From Curtobacterium sp. VKM Ac-2922 (GTDB lineage Bacteria; Actinomycetota; Actinomycetes; Actinomycetales; Microbacteriaceae), in NCBI RefSeq assembly GCF_022815645.1, contig NZ_JALGRO010000011.1:93269-157268 (forward strand): a stretch of DNA of 64,000 bases. The letters are read 5' to 3'. Shown piece by piece: positions 44,185 to 54,427 of this stretch (position 1 is the stretch's first letter; each line of letters begins with the position of its first letter). The position numbers and the translations under genes are program-made. The notes beneath the pieces are model-generated. The model was not told the DNA's origin, made no database searches, and saw only the letters and a program-made list of their open reading frames with translations.

Positions 44185-44465
44185 ACCCCCAGCGTGGCAC
44201 CGATGGGCGTGTCGATGAGGGCGACGCTCCCCGCGACGACCGCGACCGCGGCGACGGCCAGCGCGCCGCGGACGGCGACGGACCCGATCCGCCGCATCCG
44301 TGGGGTCCCGACCAGCCACGGCCCGCTGCCGTCCGGGTCGTACGAGAAGGGGCCGGAGCCGTCCGGGGCGTACCGGAACGGGCCGCTGCCGTCGGCGGCC
44401 CAGGCGGAACGGAGGTCCTCGGCGGTCCACCCGAAGTCCTCGGGTCGACGTCGTGTTGCAGTCAT
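44181..44465 (-). CDS. DGSGP-repeat single-helix protein coupled to antiporter
   Basis: A 94-residue protein. The cytoplasmic N-terminal half contains three DGSGP(F/W) repeats (near 26, 36 and 46) separated by RYAP and SYDP; a basic TPRMRR patch and one transmembrane helix (about 64-85) follow. Its TGA overlaps the antiporter GTG. The tight coupling suggests an accessory subunit. I do not recognise a named family. Confidence 0.72.
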   Translation of the reverse strand: MTATRRRPEDFGWTAEDLRSAWAADGSGPFRYAPDGSGPFSYDPDGSGPWLVGTPRMRRIGSVAVRGALAVAAVAVVAGSVALIDTPIGATLGV

Positions 44466-44559
44466 GGTGTGCTCCTCGCGACCCGTCCATCACACGACGG
44501 CGGCCCATGCGCCGCCGATGCATCCGCTGGGCGATCGCTGGGAGCTGACTCCCACAAGG

Positions 44560-44577
44560 TGTCTTGATGTCGAGACA
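44560..44577. promoter_or_regulatory. TGTCTtGA-tg-TCgAGACA dyad between icd and antiporter operon
   Basis: An 18-bp dyad with one mismatched pair sits midway in the 170-bp divergent gap. A TAGCGT -10-like box for icd follows at 44592. The dyad is operator-like and could control either side; I cannot assign the regulator. Confidence 0.5.
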
Positions 44578-44635
44578 TCGCCCGGGACGAGTAGCGTGGA
44601 GCCACCGTCGCGCGAACAAGGGAGTACCCGCCAGC

Positions 44636-46828
<2,193 letters not shown>

Positions 46829-46882
46829 ATCGCAGCTCGCCCCCAGCGTGCCTCCGTGCCGCCCGCGGACCCGTCCCCGTTC

Positions 46883-47070
46883 GACCGGTCACGACTCCCC
46901 GCTCACGTGCGCTCACTGGTCGGAAGCCGTCGGTGCCGAGGCGCGACAGCGACGGTCTCCGACCACCCGGCAGACGTGAGCGGGGTGTTGCGACCGGTCG
47001 GCGGGGCGGGACCGGGCTCGGTCGTGACCACTCGGCAGAGGTGAGCGGGGTGTTGCGACCGGTCAGCGGG
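46883..47070. repeat. three-copy intergenic repeat (two direct, one inverted)
   Basis: Bases 46961-47005 and 47026-47070 form a 45-bp direct repeat with three mismatches. The 26-bp core (46974-46999, starting ACGTGAGCGGGG) recurs inverted at 46883-46908 with a few changes. The last copy overlaps the end of the DUF3817 gene. The units end in GGTCG/CGACC, so pairs can fold into cruciforms. This block fills the 234-bp gap; no gene is visible in it. Confidence 0.85.
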
Positions 47071-47533
47071 AGGGGACCGGCGGACCGATCGTCAGCAGGA
47101 CGGCGAACACCAGGGCGACCAGGACCACGCCGATCAGCGCTGCGACGAACGGGTGCGCGACCACGACGAACAGCAGGCGATCGAGCGGTCCCGAGCGATG
47201 CCCGTCCGACGCCGACGCCGACGCCGACCGGCGCCAGGGCCCGTCGAGCATGCCGCGGCGGGCGACGCCGACCTCGAACGGCAGCGTCGTGTACGGCACG
47301 ATCGCGCTCACCCACCCCAGCGCCGTCGCGCCGAACGACCACCGCTGGTTCACCGCCACCACCGTCGCGACGACCAGGTAGGCCAGGAACACGAACCCGT
47401 GCACGCTCCCGCCGATGCGCACGGGCAGATCACCCAGACCGAAGCCGTACTTCATGAGCATGCCGACCAGCAGCATCGTCCAGGTCACGAGTTCGGCCAC
47501 GGCGAGGGCGCGGAACAGGGATCGAGGCGTCAT
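47063..47533 (-). CDS. DUF3817 membrane protein
   Basis: A 156-residue protein (159 if the ATG at 47542 is used). Three to four helices: FRALAVAELVTWTMLLVGMLMK (near 6-27), the VHGFVFLAYLVVATVVAV segment, and WVSAIVPYTTLPFEV, the DUF3817 pattern. An Arg/Ser/Ala insertion near 98-112 precedes a last helix. Function unknown. Confidence 0.85.
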   Translation of the reverse strand: MTPRSLFRALAVAELVTWTMLLVGMLMKYGFGLGDLPVRIGGSVHGFVFLAYLVVATVVAVNQRWSFGATALGWVSAIVPYTTLPFEVGVARRGMLDGPWRRSASASASDGHRSGPLDRLLFVVVAHPFVAALIGVVLVALVFAVLLTIGPPVPSR

Positions 47534-47631
47534 GCCCTCCATGGTCCCGGAGGGCGGATGGGAATCCTCCGCGCCGGTGACACGCCGCAGGTCGTATCGA
47601 TTCGACCGCACCCTCGGGTAGCGTCGGAGCC

Positions 47632-48756
47632 ATGTCGATGACGACCAACACGACGACGGATCCGACCCGCACGCTCCGCGTCGGGGTGGTGGGGCTCGGG
47701 TTCGCCGGGACCACGCACCTCGATGCCTACACGGCCCTGCCCGAAGCCGAGGTGGTGGCACTGGCGGGGCAGGAGACGGCACGGCTGGCCGAGCTCGCCG
47801 AGACACGGCACGTGCCGGACACGTACCCGGACTGGCAGGACCTGGTCGCGCGCGACGACCTGGACGTCGTGTCGATCGGGGTCCCGAACGCCCTGCACCA
47901 CCCCATCGCGGTCGCGGCGCTCGAGTCCGGCAAGCACGTGTTCTGCGAGAAGCCCCTCGCGACGACCGGGGACCAGGCGCAGGAGATGGTCGACGCCGCC
48001 GTCCGCAACGACCGCGTGCTCGAGGTCGCCTACAACCACCGCCGCCGTGCCGACGTGCAGTTCCTGGCGAACCACCTGCGGAACGACGGCGGCCCGAACC
48101 CGCTCGGCCACGTCTACCACGCCCGTGCGAGCTGGCTGCGTCGCGCCGGGATCCCGGGCATCACCAGCTGGTTCGCCAACAAGGAGACGGCCGGTGGCGG
48201 ACCGCTCATCGACCTCGGGTCGCACGTGCTCGACATCGCCCTGCACCTGATGGGCGAGCCGCGCGTCGTGACCGCGAGCGCCGTCACCTACAACGAGCTC
48301 GGCAGCGCCGGCCGCGGTGGCAGCAACCGCGGCCCGGTGTCGGCTCCGACCGGCCGCCCGTTCGACGTCGAGGACTTCGCGAACGCCCTGCTGCGGTTCG
48401 AGGACGGGTCGAGCCTGCAGCTGCAGGCATCGTGGGCGAGCTACTCGAAGGACGCCGAGGACATCGAGGTCGAGCTGCTCGGGTCGACCGGCGGCGCGCG
48501 GTTGTACGTGCGCGACTACGCGACCGAGGGCACCGTGACGCTGTACTCGGACGAGCAGGGCATCCCGACGGTGACCCGTCCCGCGGTCGAGGTGCCGTCC
48601 GGGCACCACCAGCGTGTCATCGAGGAGTTCATCGCGACGATCCGCAGCGGCCTGCACGACGGCCACCACGGGGAGTTCGCACTGCACCGGAGCCGTGTCG
48701 TCGACGCGATCTACGCGTCAGCGGCTGCCGGGCACGAAGTGGAGGTGCAGGCATGA
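47632..48756 (+). CDS. Gfo/Idh/MocA family oxidoreductase
   Basis: A 374-residue NAD(P)-dependent sugar or polyol dehydrogenase-like enzyme. The Rossmann motif GVVGLGFAG is near 21-29, EKPLATT near 105 carries the conserved Lys, and the C-terminal domain has [16 protein letters not shown] near 188 with the Asp/His of the active site. TAGCGT lies seven bases before the ATG. It is coupled by ATGA overlap to the ThuA gene; such pairs process disaccharide- or inositol-like compounds. Confidence 0.93.
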   Translation: MSMTTNTTTDPTRTLRVGVVGLGFAGTTHLDAYTALPEAEVVALAGQETARLAELAETRHVPDTYPDWQDLVARDDLDVVSIGVPNALHHPIAVAALESGKHVFCEKPLATTGDQAQEMVDAAVRNDRVLEVAYNHRRRADVQFLANHLRNDGGPNPLGHVYHARASWLRRAGIPGITSWFANKETAGGGPLIDLGSHVLDIALHLMGEPRVVTASAVTYNELGSAGRGGSNRGPVSAPTGRPFDVEDFANALLRFEDGSSLQLQASWASYSKDAEDIEVELLGSTGGARLYVRDYATEGTVTLYSDEQGIPTVTRPAVEVPSGHHQRVIEEFIATIRSGLHDGHHGEFALHRSRVVDAIYASAAAGHEVEVQA

Positions 48757-49505
48757 CCAACATCGTCGTCTGGAACGAGAACGTGCACGAGAGCCGTGGC
48801 GACGCCGTCGTCCTGGGGCACTACCCGAACGGCATCCACACCGTGGTCGCCGACGCGCTGCGCCAGCACCACCCCGACGCCGACGTGACGACGGCCACGC
48901 TGCAGGACCCGGAGCACGGCCTGACCCAGGAACGCATCGACGCGACGGACGTGCTGTTCTGGTGGGGGCACGTCGCCCACGAGCAGGTCTCGGACGAGGT
49001 CGTGCAGCGCGTGGTCGATGCCGTGCACGCGGGCATGGGACTCGTGGTGCTGCACTCGGGGCACTACTCCAAGCCCTTCAAGCGGCTGATGGGCACCACG
49101 TGCTCACTCAAGTGGCGCAACGACGGGGAGCGGGAGCTGGTCTGGACGACCGCGCCCGAGCACCCGATCGCCCAGGGGGTCCCGCACCCGATCGTCATCG
49201 ACCGTCAGGAGATGTACGGCGAGTACTTCGACATCCCCCGGCCCGACGAAGAGGTCTTCCTGTCGACGTTCGCCGGCGGCGAGGTCTTCCGGTCGGGCGT
49301 CGCCTACCGCCGCGGACGCGGACGGGTGTTCTACTTCTCGCCCGGCGACCAGGAGTACCCCGTCTACCACCACGCGGACATCCAGCGGGTGCTGGCCAAC
49401 GCCGCTGGCTGGGCGGCGCCGACCACCCCGCGGCAGACGCTCACGGCAGACCCCCACCCTCGGGACTGGTTCCTGACGCCGGGTGCGGGTAGACAGGGCG
49501 CGTGA
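48753..49505 (+). CDS. ThuA-domain protein
   Basis: A 250-residue ThuA/trehalose-utilisation domain protein with a glutamine-amidotransferase-like fold: VVWNENVHE near 5-13, [12 protein letters not shown] near 67, [19 protein letters not shown] near 96, and [20 protein letters not shown] near 204. Family members act in sugar metabolism with Gfo/Idh/MocA partners, as here. Its ATGA start overlaps the upstream stop, and its stop overlaps the next GTG. Confidence 0.92.
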   Translation: MTNIVVWNENVHESRGDAVVLGHYPNGIHTVVADALRQHHPDADVTTATLQDPEHGLTQERIDATDVLFWWGHVAHEQVSDEVVQRVVDAVHAGMGLVVLHSGHYSKPFKRLMGTTCSLKWRNDGERELVWTTAPEHPIAQGVPHPIVIDRQEMYGEYFDIPRPDEEVFLSTFAGGEVFRSGVAYRRGRGRVFYFSPGDQEYPVYHHADIQRVLANAAGWAAPTTPRQTLTADPHPRDWFLTPGAGRQGA

Positions 49506-50662
49506 CCACCACCACCACGGATCAGAGTCCCACCAGCAGGAGCGCTGCCGTCGAGGCCCTCGGCATCCTCGGCAGCGGTCCCGAGGAACGGTTCGACCGG
49601 ATCACCCGGATGACGCAGCAGGCGTTCGGTGTGCCGTTGAGCTTCCTCAACCTCGTGCACCACGACGTCGTGACCGCGCAGTCGGCGCAGGGCTGGGAGC
49701 AGGGCGGCGACGTCCCGGCCGACCAGGTCTTCTGCTCGGTCACCGTGATGCAGGACGGCCCGGTCGTGGTGCCGGACGCGCGGCTCGACCCGCGCTTCCG
49801 GGACATGGCGGCGGTACGCGACCAGGGCATCCGCTTCTACGCCGGAGCACCGCTGGCGATGGCGGACGGCACCCAGGTCGGCACGCTCTGCATCATGGAC
49901 GCCGAGCCGCGTGAGCTGTCGGCCGCGGACGTCGAGCTGCTGGCGGACCTGGCGCGGTGGGCCGAACGCGAACTCGGGCACGTGCTCGACCGGGATCGCG
50001 TGCGCAGGGTCCTGGCCAGCATGACGCCCGAACCGGTGTCGCTCCCCGGCCTCGACCTGCAGGTGGTCTCCTCGGCGCGCGAGACGTCGGGCGACGTCGC
50101 CGACTGGCGTACGGCCGCCGACGGGACCCTTCGGCTGACGGTCGGTTCCGTGTCGGCCGTCGGTCGTGCCGCTGCGCTGCTGGCGTCGACGATCCGGGCG
50201 GCCGTCGTGGCGCGCACCGACCTGGAGCTCGGGTCGGACGGTCCGGCGCTCGAGACCCAGATCGGCGACGACCTGACGGCGTCGAACGCGGTCGGGTCGC
50301 TGTTCCACGCCCGGGTCGAGCCCGACTCCGGCCGGCTGGTCTACGTGGATGCCGGCCACGGGCTGGCGCTGCACGTGCGCGCCGACGGCACGCGCGACGT
50401 CCTGGGGACCACCGACCTGCCGATCGGTCTGCAGCGGGGCACCGGGCGGACGCACGTCGCGCTGACCCTCGAGCCGGGCGACCGGCTCGTGGTCGTCACC
50501 CGCGGCACCTTCGCGCTGGACGGACTGCCCGACATCGACGCCGTGGCATCACTCGCGGTCGCCGCGGGCGCCGACCTGCCCGACCGGGTCCGTGCGCTCC
50601 TGCCCACCGCTCCGGACGACGACGTCACCGTCGTGGTGCTGACCCGCCGACCGGTCGGGTGA
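49502..50662 (+). CDS. GAF-PP2C (SpoIIE-type) protein with a lost metal ligand
   Basis: A 386-residue signalling protein. GAF domain at about 30-150 ([33 protein letters not shown]); PP2C-like domain at about 180-384. Within the latter the expected GDVSG(H/K)G metal motif reads GSVSAVG, so one Asp is replaced, whereas the first SGDVAD and the final DDDVTVVVL are present. Phosphatase activity may be impaired. GTGA overlap couples it to thuA, an unusual partner. Confidence 0.82.
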   Translation: MTTTTTDQSPTSRSAAVEALGILGSGPEERFDRITRMTQQAFGVPLSFLNLVHHDVVTAQSAQGWEQGGDVPADQVFCSVTVMQDGPVVVPDARLDPRFRDMAAVRDQGIRFYAGAPLAMADGTQVGTLCIMDAEPRELSAADVELLADLARWAERELGHVLDRDRVRRVLASMTPEPVSLPGLDLQVVSSARETSGDVADWRTAADGTLRLTVGSVSAVGRAAALLASTIRAAVVARTDLELGSDGPALETQIGDDLTASNAVGSLFHARVEPDSGRLVYVDAGHGLALHVRADGTRDVLGTTDLPIGLQRGTGRTHVALTLEPGDRLVVVTRGTFALDGLPDIDAVASLAVAAGADLPDRVRALLPTAPDDDVTVVVLTRRPVG

Positions 50663-51062
50663 GCGCGACGACCAGCAGGGTACCGAGCAGGCCGAAGCCG
50701 CAGAGCTCGATGCCGAGTCCGGCGAGCTGCCAGTAGGCACTGCCGACGTGCTGGGGCTGGGTGATGACGTCCGGCCACCACGCGTCGATGAGCGAGAACG
50801 AGCCGGGGAACGGGTCGACGGCGAACCAGGCCAGTCCACCGAGCAGCATGAGCGCGCCGAGGGCGGCCATCGTGGTGCGCCGCCCGCGCAGCATCCGGAC
50901 GACGAGCGCGGCGGCGACGGCGGCGAGCCCCACGACCGCCACGGCGAAGACGGTGACGAAGACCCCTTGCGGCACGAGCGTGAACCAGTCGAGCACCGCG
51001 ATCGGCACCAGGAGCCACCGCCCCGTCCGTGCCCAGCGTGCCGGGGCCAGCCATCCGTCCAT
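50625..51062 (-). CDS. four-helix membrane protein, unknown
   Basis: A 145-residue protein with helices near 18-36, 38-56, 65-82 and 112-132. The ATG at 51062 follows TACCGT by six bases. Its last 38 bases overlap the 3' end of the convergent GAF-PP2C gene, so the two mRNAs are partly antisense. Function unknown. Confidence 0.72.
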   Translation of the reverse strand: MDGWLAPARWARTGRWLLVPIAVLDWFTLVPQGVFVTVFAVAVVGLAAVAAALVVRMLRGRRTTMAALGALMLLGGLAWFAVDPFPGSFSLIDAWWPDVITQPQHVGSAYWQLAGLGIELCGFGLLGTLLVVALTRPVGGSAPRR

Positions 51063-51108
51063 GCCGGAACGGTAGGGCACGAGTCCGGACAGGGGCTCGG
51101 AGTGGCCG

Positions 51109-51738
51109 TCAGGGACGCACCGAGCGCCGGACGAACCCGAGCAGGAACGGCACCACCGGGCCGCGCATCGACAGCCCCTGCGCCAGGATCCCCCGCACGC
51201 GCAGGACCCCTGCGCAGACCACCTGCCCGTCGACTCCCCCGGCGTCGAGCCAGCGAGCGCGCGCCTCCGGTTCGGTCGGCATCGTCGTCTCCGGGTCGAG
51301 CCGGACCACGACGGTGTGCAGCGTGGTGGTCGACGCCCAGGCCCGTCGGATGCCACCGCGCACGGTCTTCAGCCCCTCGACGACGTACCGGTGCGAGCCG
51401 TGCACGACGAGCAGTCGGTAGTGCATCCGACGTCCCTCGACCGCGGTGGTCAGGATGTCCGCCGACCCGCAGTCGACGGGCACCGGCACGGCGGCGATGC
51501 CCCGCACCGTCCCGGCGGTGAGCGTCGCCCACCAGCCGTCCGTCACGGGGTCGAGCCCGTGGACGACGACGTGCAGGTCGTCCAGGTCGAGGACGGCGGG
51601 TCGGGCGCCACCGGTCGTCGCGGCCGTCCGGACGATCCCGTCCCCGGCGCGCAGGCCTCGGGGCTGCACGGTCCAGGGCAGGCGGTCGACCGGGCCGACA
51701 CGGCCGACCATGCGTTCGCGGAACCGGGTCATCGACAT
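51109..51738 (-). CDS. beta-domain protein of the GMC/hydrolase operon
   Basis: A 209-residue protein. The part from about 60 to 200 (HYRLLVVHGSHRYVVEGLKT, WASTTTLHTVVVRLD, VCAGVLRVRGILAQGLSMRG) resembles the lipocalin-like domain that, in large multidomain bacterial GMC/cholesterol-oxidase-like proteins, follows the oxidoreductase. Here it is a separate gene overlapping the hydrolase gene by 10 bases. A lipid-handling role is inference. Confidence 0.65.
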   Translation of the reverse strand: MSMTRFRERMVGRVGPVDRLPWTVQPRGLRAGDGIVRTAATTGGARPAVLDLDDLHVVVHGLDPVTDGWWATLTAGTVRGIAAVPVPVDCGSADILTTAVEGRRMHYRLLVVHGSHRYVVEGLKTVRGGIRRAWASTTTLHTVVVRLDPETTMPTEPEARARWLDAGGVDGQVVCAGVLRVRGILAQGLSMRGPVVPFLLGFVRRSVRP

Positions 51739-52766
51739 GCGTGTGGCTCCTGGTGCTGGTTGGTCGGACGGTGGAGCGCGCCGAGGACAAAGTCGACGAG
51801 CTGCGTCCGTGCTGCCGGGCCGACGGGCCACGACTCCAGGTCGAGCCCGTGTCGGGCCGGACTGCACCGCACGATCCGGACGGGTGCGCCGGCCCGGGGC
51901 GCCACGTCGTCGGCCCAGTGCGTCACCGCCGGCACGTCGACGTAGCGGTCGTCGTCCCCGAGTTCGACGAGCGTGGGCAGACCCGCCGGCAGCGGTGTGG
52001 CGATCGCGACACCGGCCTGGGCCAGCAGTCGGCCGGCGAACACGGGATCCAGGAACGGTGACGCGGGGTCGGGCGGACCGGCGACGGGGGCGTGCAGGTC
52101 GTGGGTCAGGGCGCGCAGGCGCGAGATCCCGTCGCCGCCGGGGAAGGTCAGCGGTGCGACCGCGGGCGACTCGAGTGCCAGGGCACGGACGGGGCGACCG
52201 AACGCGGCGCGCTCGTCGGGGTCCTGCGCGAACCGCGTCGCCAGCAGCCCCCCGAACGACCAGCCCGCCAGCACGAACGGCCGGTCCGGGTCCTGCTCGG
52301 TGGCGTGCACGACCCGTGCGGCCAGTGCGGCCAGGTCGTCGTCCGACCACCGGTCGATCGGTCCGGCGTCCGTCTCGCCGTGCGACGGCAGGTCGAACGA
52401 CACCACGCGCAGCCCGGCCGCGGCCAGGTCGGTGAAGAGCGCCGCGTGGTTGTCGAGTCGGTCGGCGTGCCCGTGCAGGAACAACACGTCGGCCACCGGC
52501 TTGCCGCTGGGCTCGAGGACACCGACCCGGACCCGGTGGGCGCCGCCGCCCAGGTCCGGCACGTGCAGGGATCCGGTCTGGAGGCCCGGCACCGGTCCGT
52601 CCGTCGGATGCAGCCGGACGGGGCGCGGCTCGGGGCCCGCGGTCGCCTCGGCCCGCAGGGTCGCGTCGGTCCGGAGCGTCGACGCCACCGAGGGCACGAC
52701 GCCGGCGACGAGTGCGAGCGCCGACGCCACCACGAGCGCGACACCGGCGGTGCTGCGGGCCGTCAC
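51729..52766 (-). CDS. membrane-anchored or secreted alpha/beta hydrolase
   Basis: A 345-residue hydrolase with an N-terminal hydrophobic segment (7-30). LFLHGHADRLDNHAALFTDL near 83, nucleophile elbow AGWSFGG near 155, the acid near LGDDDRYVDV (about 278), and His in ARHGLDLESW near 308 form a lysophospholipase-like catalytic set. Its GTG overlaps the GMC stop (GTGA) and its own stop overlaps the next gene, so translation is coupled on both sides. Confidence 0.86.
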   Translation of the reverse strand: MTARSTAGVALVVASALALVAGVVPSVASTLRTDATLRAEATAGPEPRPVRLHPTDGPVPGLQTGSLHVPDLGGGAHRVRVGVLEPSGKPVADVLFLHGHADRLDNHAALFTDLAAAGLRVVSFDLPSHGETDAGPIDRWSDDDLAALAARVVHATEQDPDRPFVLAGWSFGGLLATRFAQDPDERAAFGRPVRALALESPAVAPLTFPGGDGISRLRALTHDLHAPVAGPPDPASPFLDPVFAGRLLAQAGVAIATPLPAGLPTLVELGDDDRYVDVPAVTHWADDVAPRAGAPVRIVRCSPARHGLDLESWPVGPAARTQLVDFVLGALHRPTNQHQEPHACR

Positions 52767-54427
52767 CGCTGGCCTGTCGCCCGGTCGTGCCCCGCGGTCG
52801 CGAGGGCCAGGTGGCGTTCGACCAGTCGCTCGCTGATCCGCTCCGCCAGCGCGGCGATGGTCAGCGACGGGTTCGCGCCCGTGGACGTCGGACACAGCGC
52901 GCCGTCGACGACGTACAGCCCCTGGTGGACGTCGCCGGCGGGGTCGAAGACGCGACCGTCGGCGTCGCACACCCCGGCGCGGACGTCGTCGGCCATCACC
53001 GCGCCGCCGAGCGGGTGCACCGTGATGGGGGTCGCGGCCGGCACCCCACGCCGCAGCAGCGCGCGCCGGGGGTTGCCGACGAAGCGCGCCTCGGAGCCCT
53101 CCGAGAGCGCGCGCAGGTCGGCGAGCTGGTCGCGGTAGACGTCCTGCTCCCCCGCCGCGGCCCAGGTGATGCGGGCTGCGCCGCGTGGGTCGAGCCCGAT
53201 GCGGCCCGCCGACGAGTCGGTCCCCATCGCGAGCCACACCTGGGAGTGCTCGAGGGCACCGCACCCCGGCGGGCAGCCGTTCGGCCGCAGGTCGCACCAG
53301 ACCTTGGCGTCCGAGGACAGCGCGAACCGCAGCCCGAGCACGCGTCGGAGCGCCTCGGCGACGGGGTACGGCAGGGCGCCGTCCTGCACCAGGTGTCCGT
53401 CCGCGCCGTCGCGCAGGTCGAGTGCCGTGGTGATCGTCGGACCGACCGCGAGCTCGGGTGCCGACTGGTCGCGGGCACCCGTGCCCGTCCGGCGGCTCGT
53501 CGAGTTGTACGACACCGACAGGGAGTCCGCGTTGCCGGAGAACCGCTCGCCCAGTCGGTCGCTCAGGGGCAGGCCGGCGCGGGCACTCCGCAGCAGGATC
53601 GTGGTGGTGCCGACCGATCCCGCACCCAGCACCACGACGTCGGCGTGCAGCGTGAAGGGCCGTGTCGTCCGTCGTCGCCCCCGCACACCGTGCCGGATGC
53701 CGTGCAGCGTCCAGCGACGGCCACCCGGCGGACCTGGCTCGATGCGCAGCACCTCGGTGGCGGTGACCAGGCGGGCGCCGGCGCGCTTCGCCATCGGCAG
53801 GTAGCTCGCCCACATCGTGGTCTTGGCGCCGACGTTGCAGCCCGTGACGCAGTTCCCGCACGCGGTGCAGGGTGCCTGGTGGACGCCGGCCGCGTTCGGA
53901 CCGGGTGCACCGGTGATCTTGACCGCCAGGGGCAGCCGGCGTGGTGTCCGGCCGTGCAACCGACCGAGCCGGTCCAGCGGCGCCGCCTTGTCGCTCGGGC
54001 CGGTGAACTGCTCGGGCCGCAGGACGGCGCGCACCCGGTCGGCGTACGGGCGCAGGACGTCGGCGTCGATGGAGGTGGGCCACACCGTGTCGAAGACCTC
54101 GGGACGGGCCTCGAGCAGCACGTTCGCGTAGACGAGGGACCCGCCGCCCAGGCCGTTGGCGGTGAGGCGGTCGACGTCGGTGCCGAGCTGCAGGTCGAAC
54201 AGGCCGAGCGGGTTCGACCGGGTACGCAGGGCCTGCCGCATCGAGGTGATGTCCGTCGGGAAGTCGCCCGGGACCCACTCGCGGCCGCGCTCGAGCACGA
54301 CGACGTCGTTGCCGGCCGCTGCTGCGAGCCGTGCGGCGGCGACGGACGCGCCGAAGCCCGACCCGATCACGGCGATGCCGCAGGACTCGGGCAGCTCGTC
54401 GGTCGCGAGTCGCTGTGGATCGGTCAT
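52763..54427 (-). CDS. GMC oxidoreductase with cysteine cluster, cholesterol-oxidase-like
   Basis: A 554-residue FAD enzyme. IGSGFGASVAAARLA at 21-35 binds ADP of FAD; ANGLGGGSLVYANVL near 90-104; VVLGAGSVGTTTILL near 257. Four cysteines Cys187, Cys190, Cys193 and Cys197 form a C-x2-C-x2-C-x3-C ferredoxin-like motif. The C-terminal part has TVHPLGGAVMADD with the catalytic His and PTSTGANPSLTIAALAER. No signal peptide, so cytoplasmic. Likely oxidises a sterol-like or other bulky alcohol; the substrate is not known. Confidence 0.88.
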   Translation of the reverse strand: MTDPQRLATDELPESCGIAVIGSGFGASVAAARLAAAAGNDVVVLERGREWVPGDFPTDITSMRQALRTRSNPLGLFDLQLGTDVDRLTANGLGGGSLVYANVLLEARPEVFDTVWPTSIDADVLRPYADRVRAVLRPEQFTGPSDKAAPLDRLGRLHGRTPRRLPLAVKITGAPGPNAAGVHQAPCTACGNCVTGCNVGAKTTMWASYLPMAKRAGARLVTATEVLRIEPGPPGGRRWTLHGIRHGVRGRRRTTRPFTLHADVVVLGAGSVGTTTILLRSARAGLPLSDRLGERFSGNADSLSVSYNSTSRRTGTGARDQSAPELAVGPTITTALDLRDGADGHLVQDGALPYPVAEALRRVLGLRFALSSDAKVWCDLRPNGCPPGCGALEHSQVWLAMGTDSSAGRIGLDPRGAARITWAAAGEQDVYRDQLADLRALSEGSEARFVGNPRRALLRRGVPAATPITVHPLGGAVMADDVRAGVCDADGRVFDPAGDVHQGLYVVDGALCPTSTGANPSLTIAALAERISERLVERHLALATAGHDRATGQR

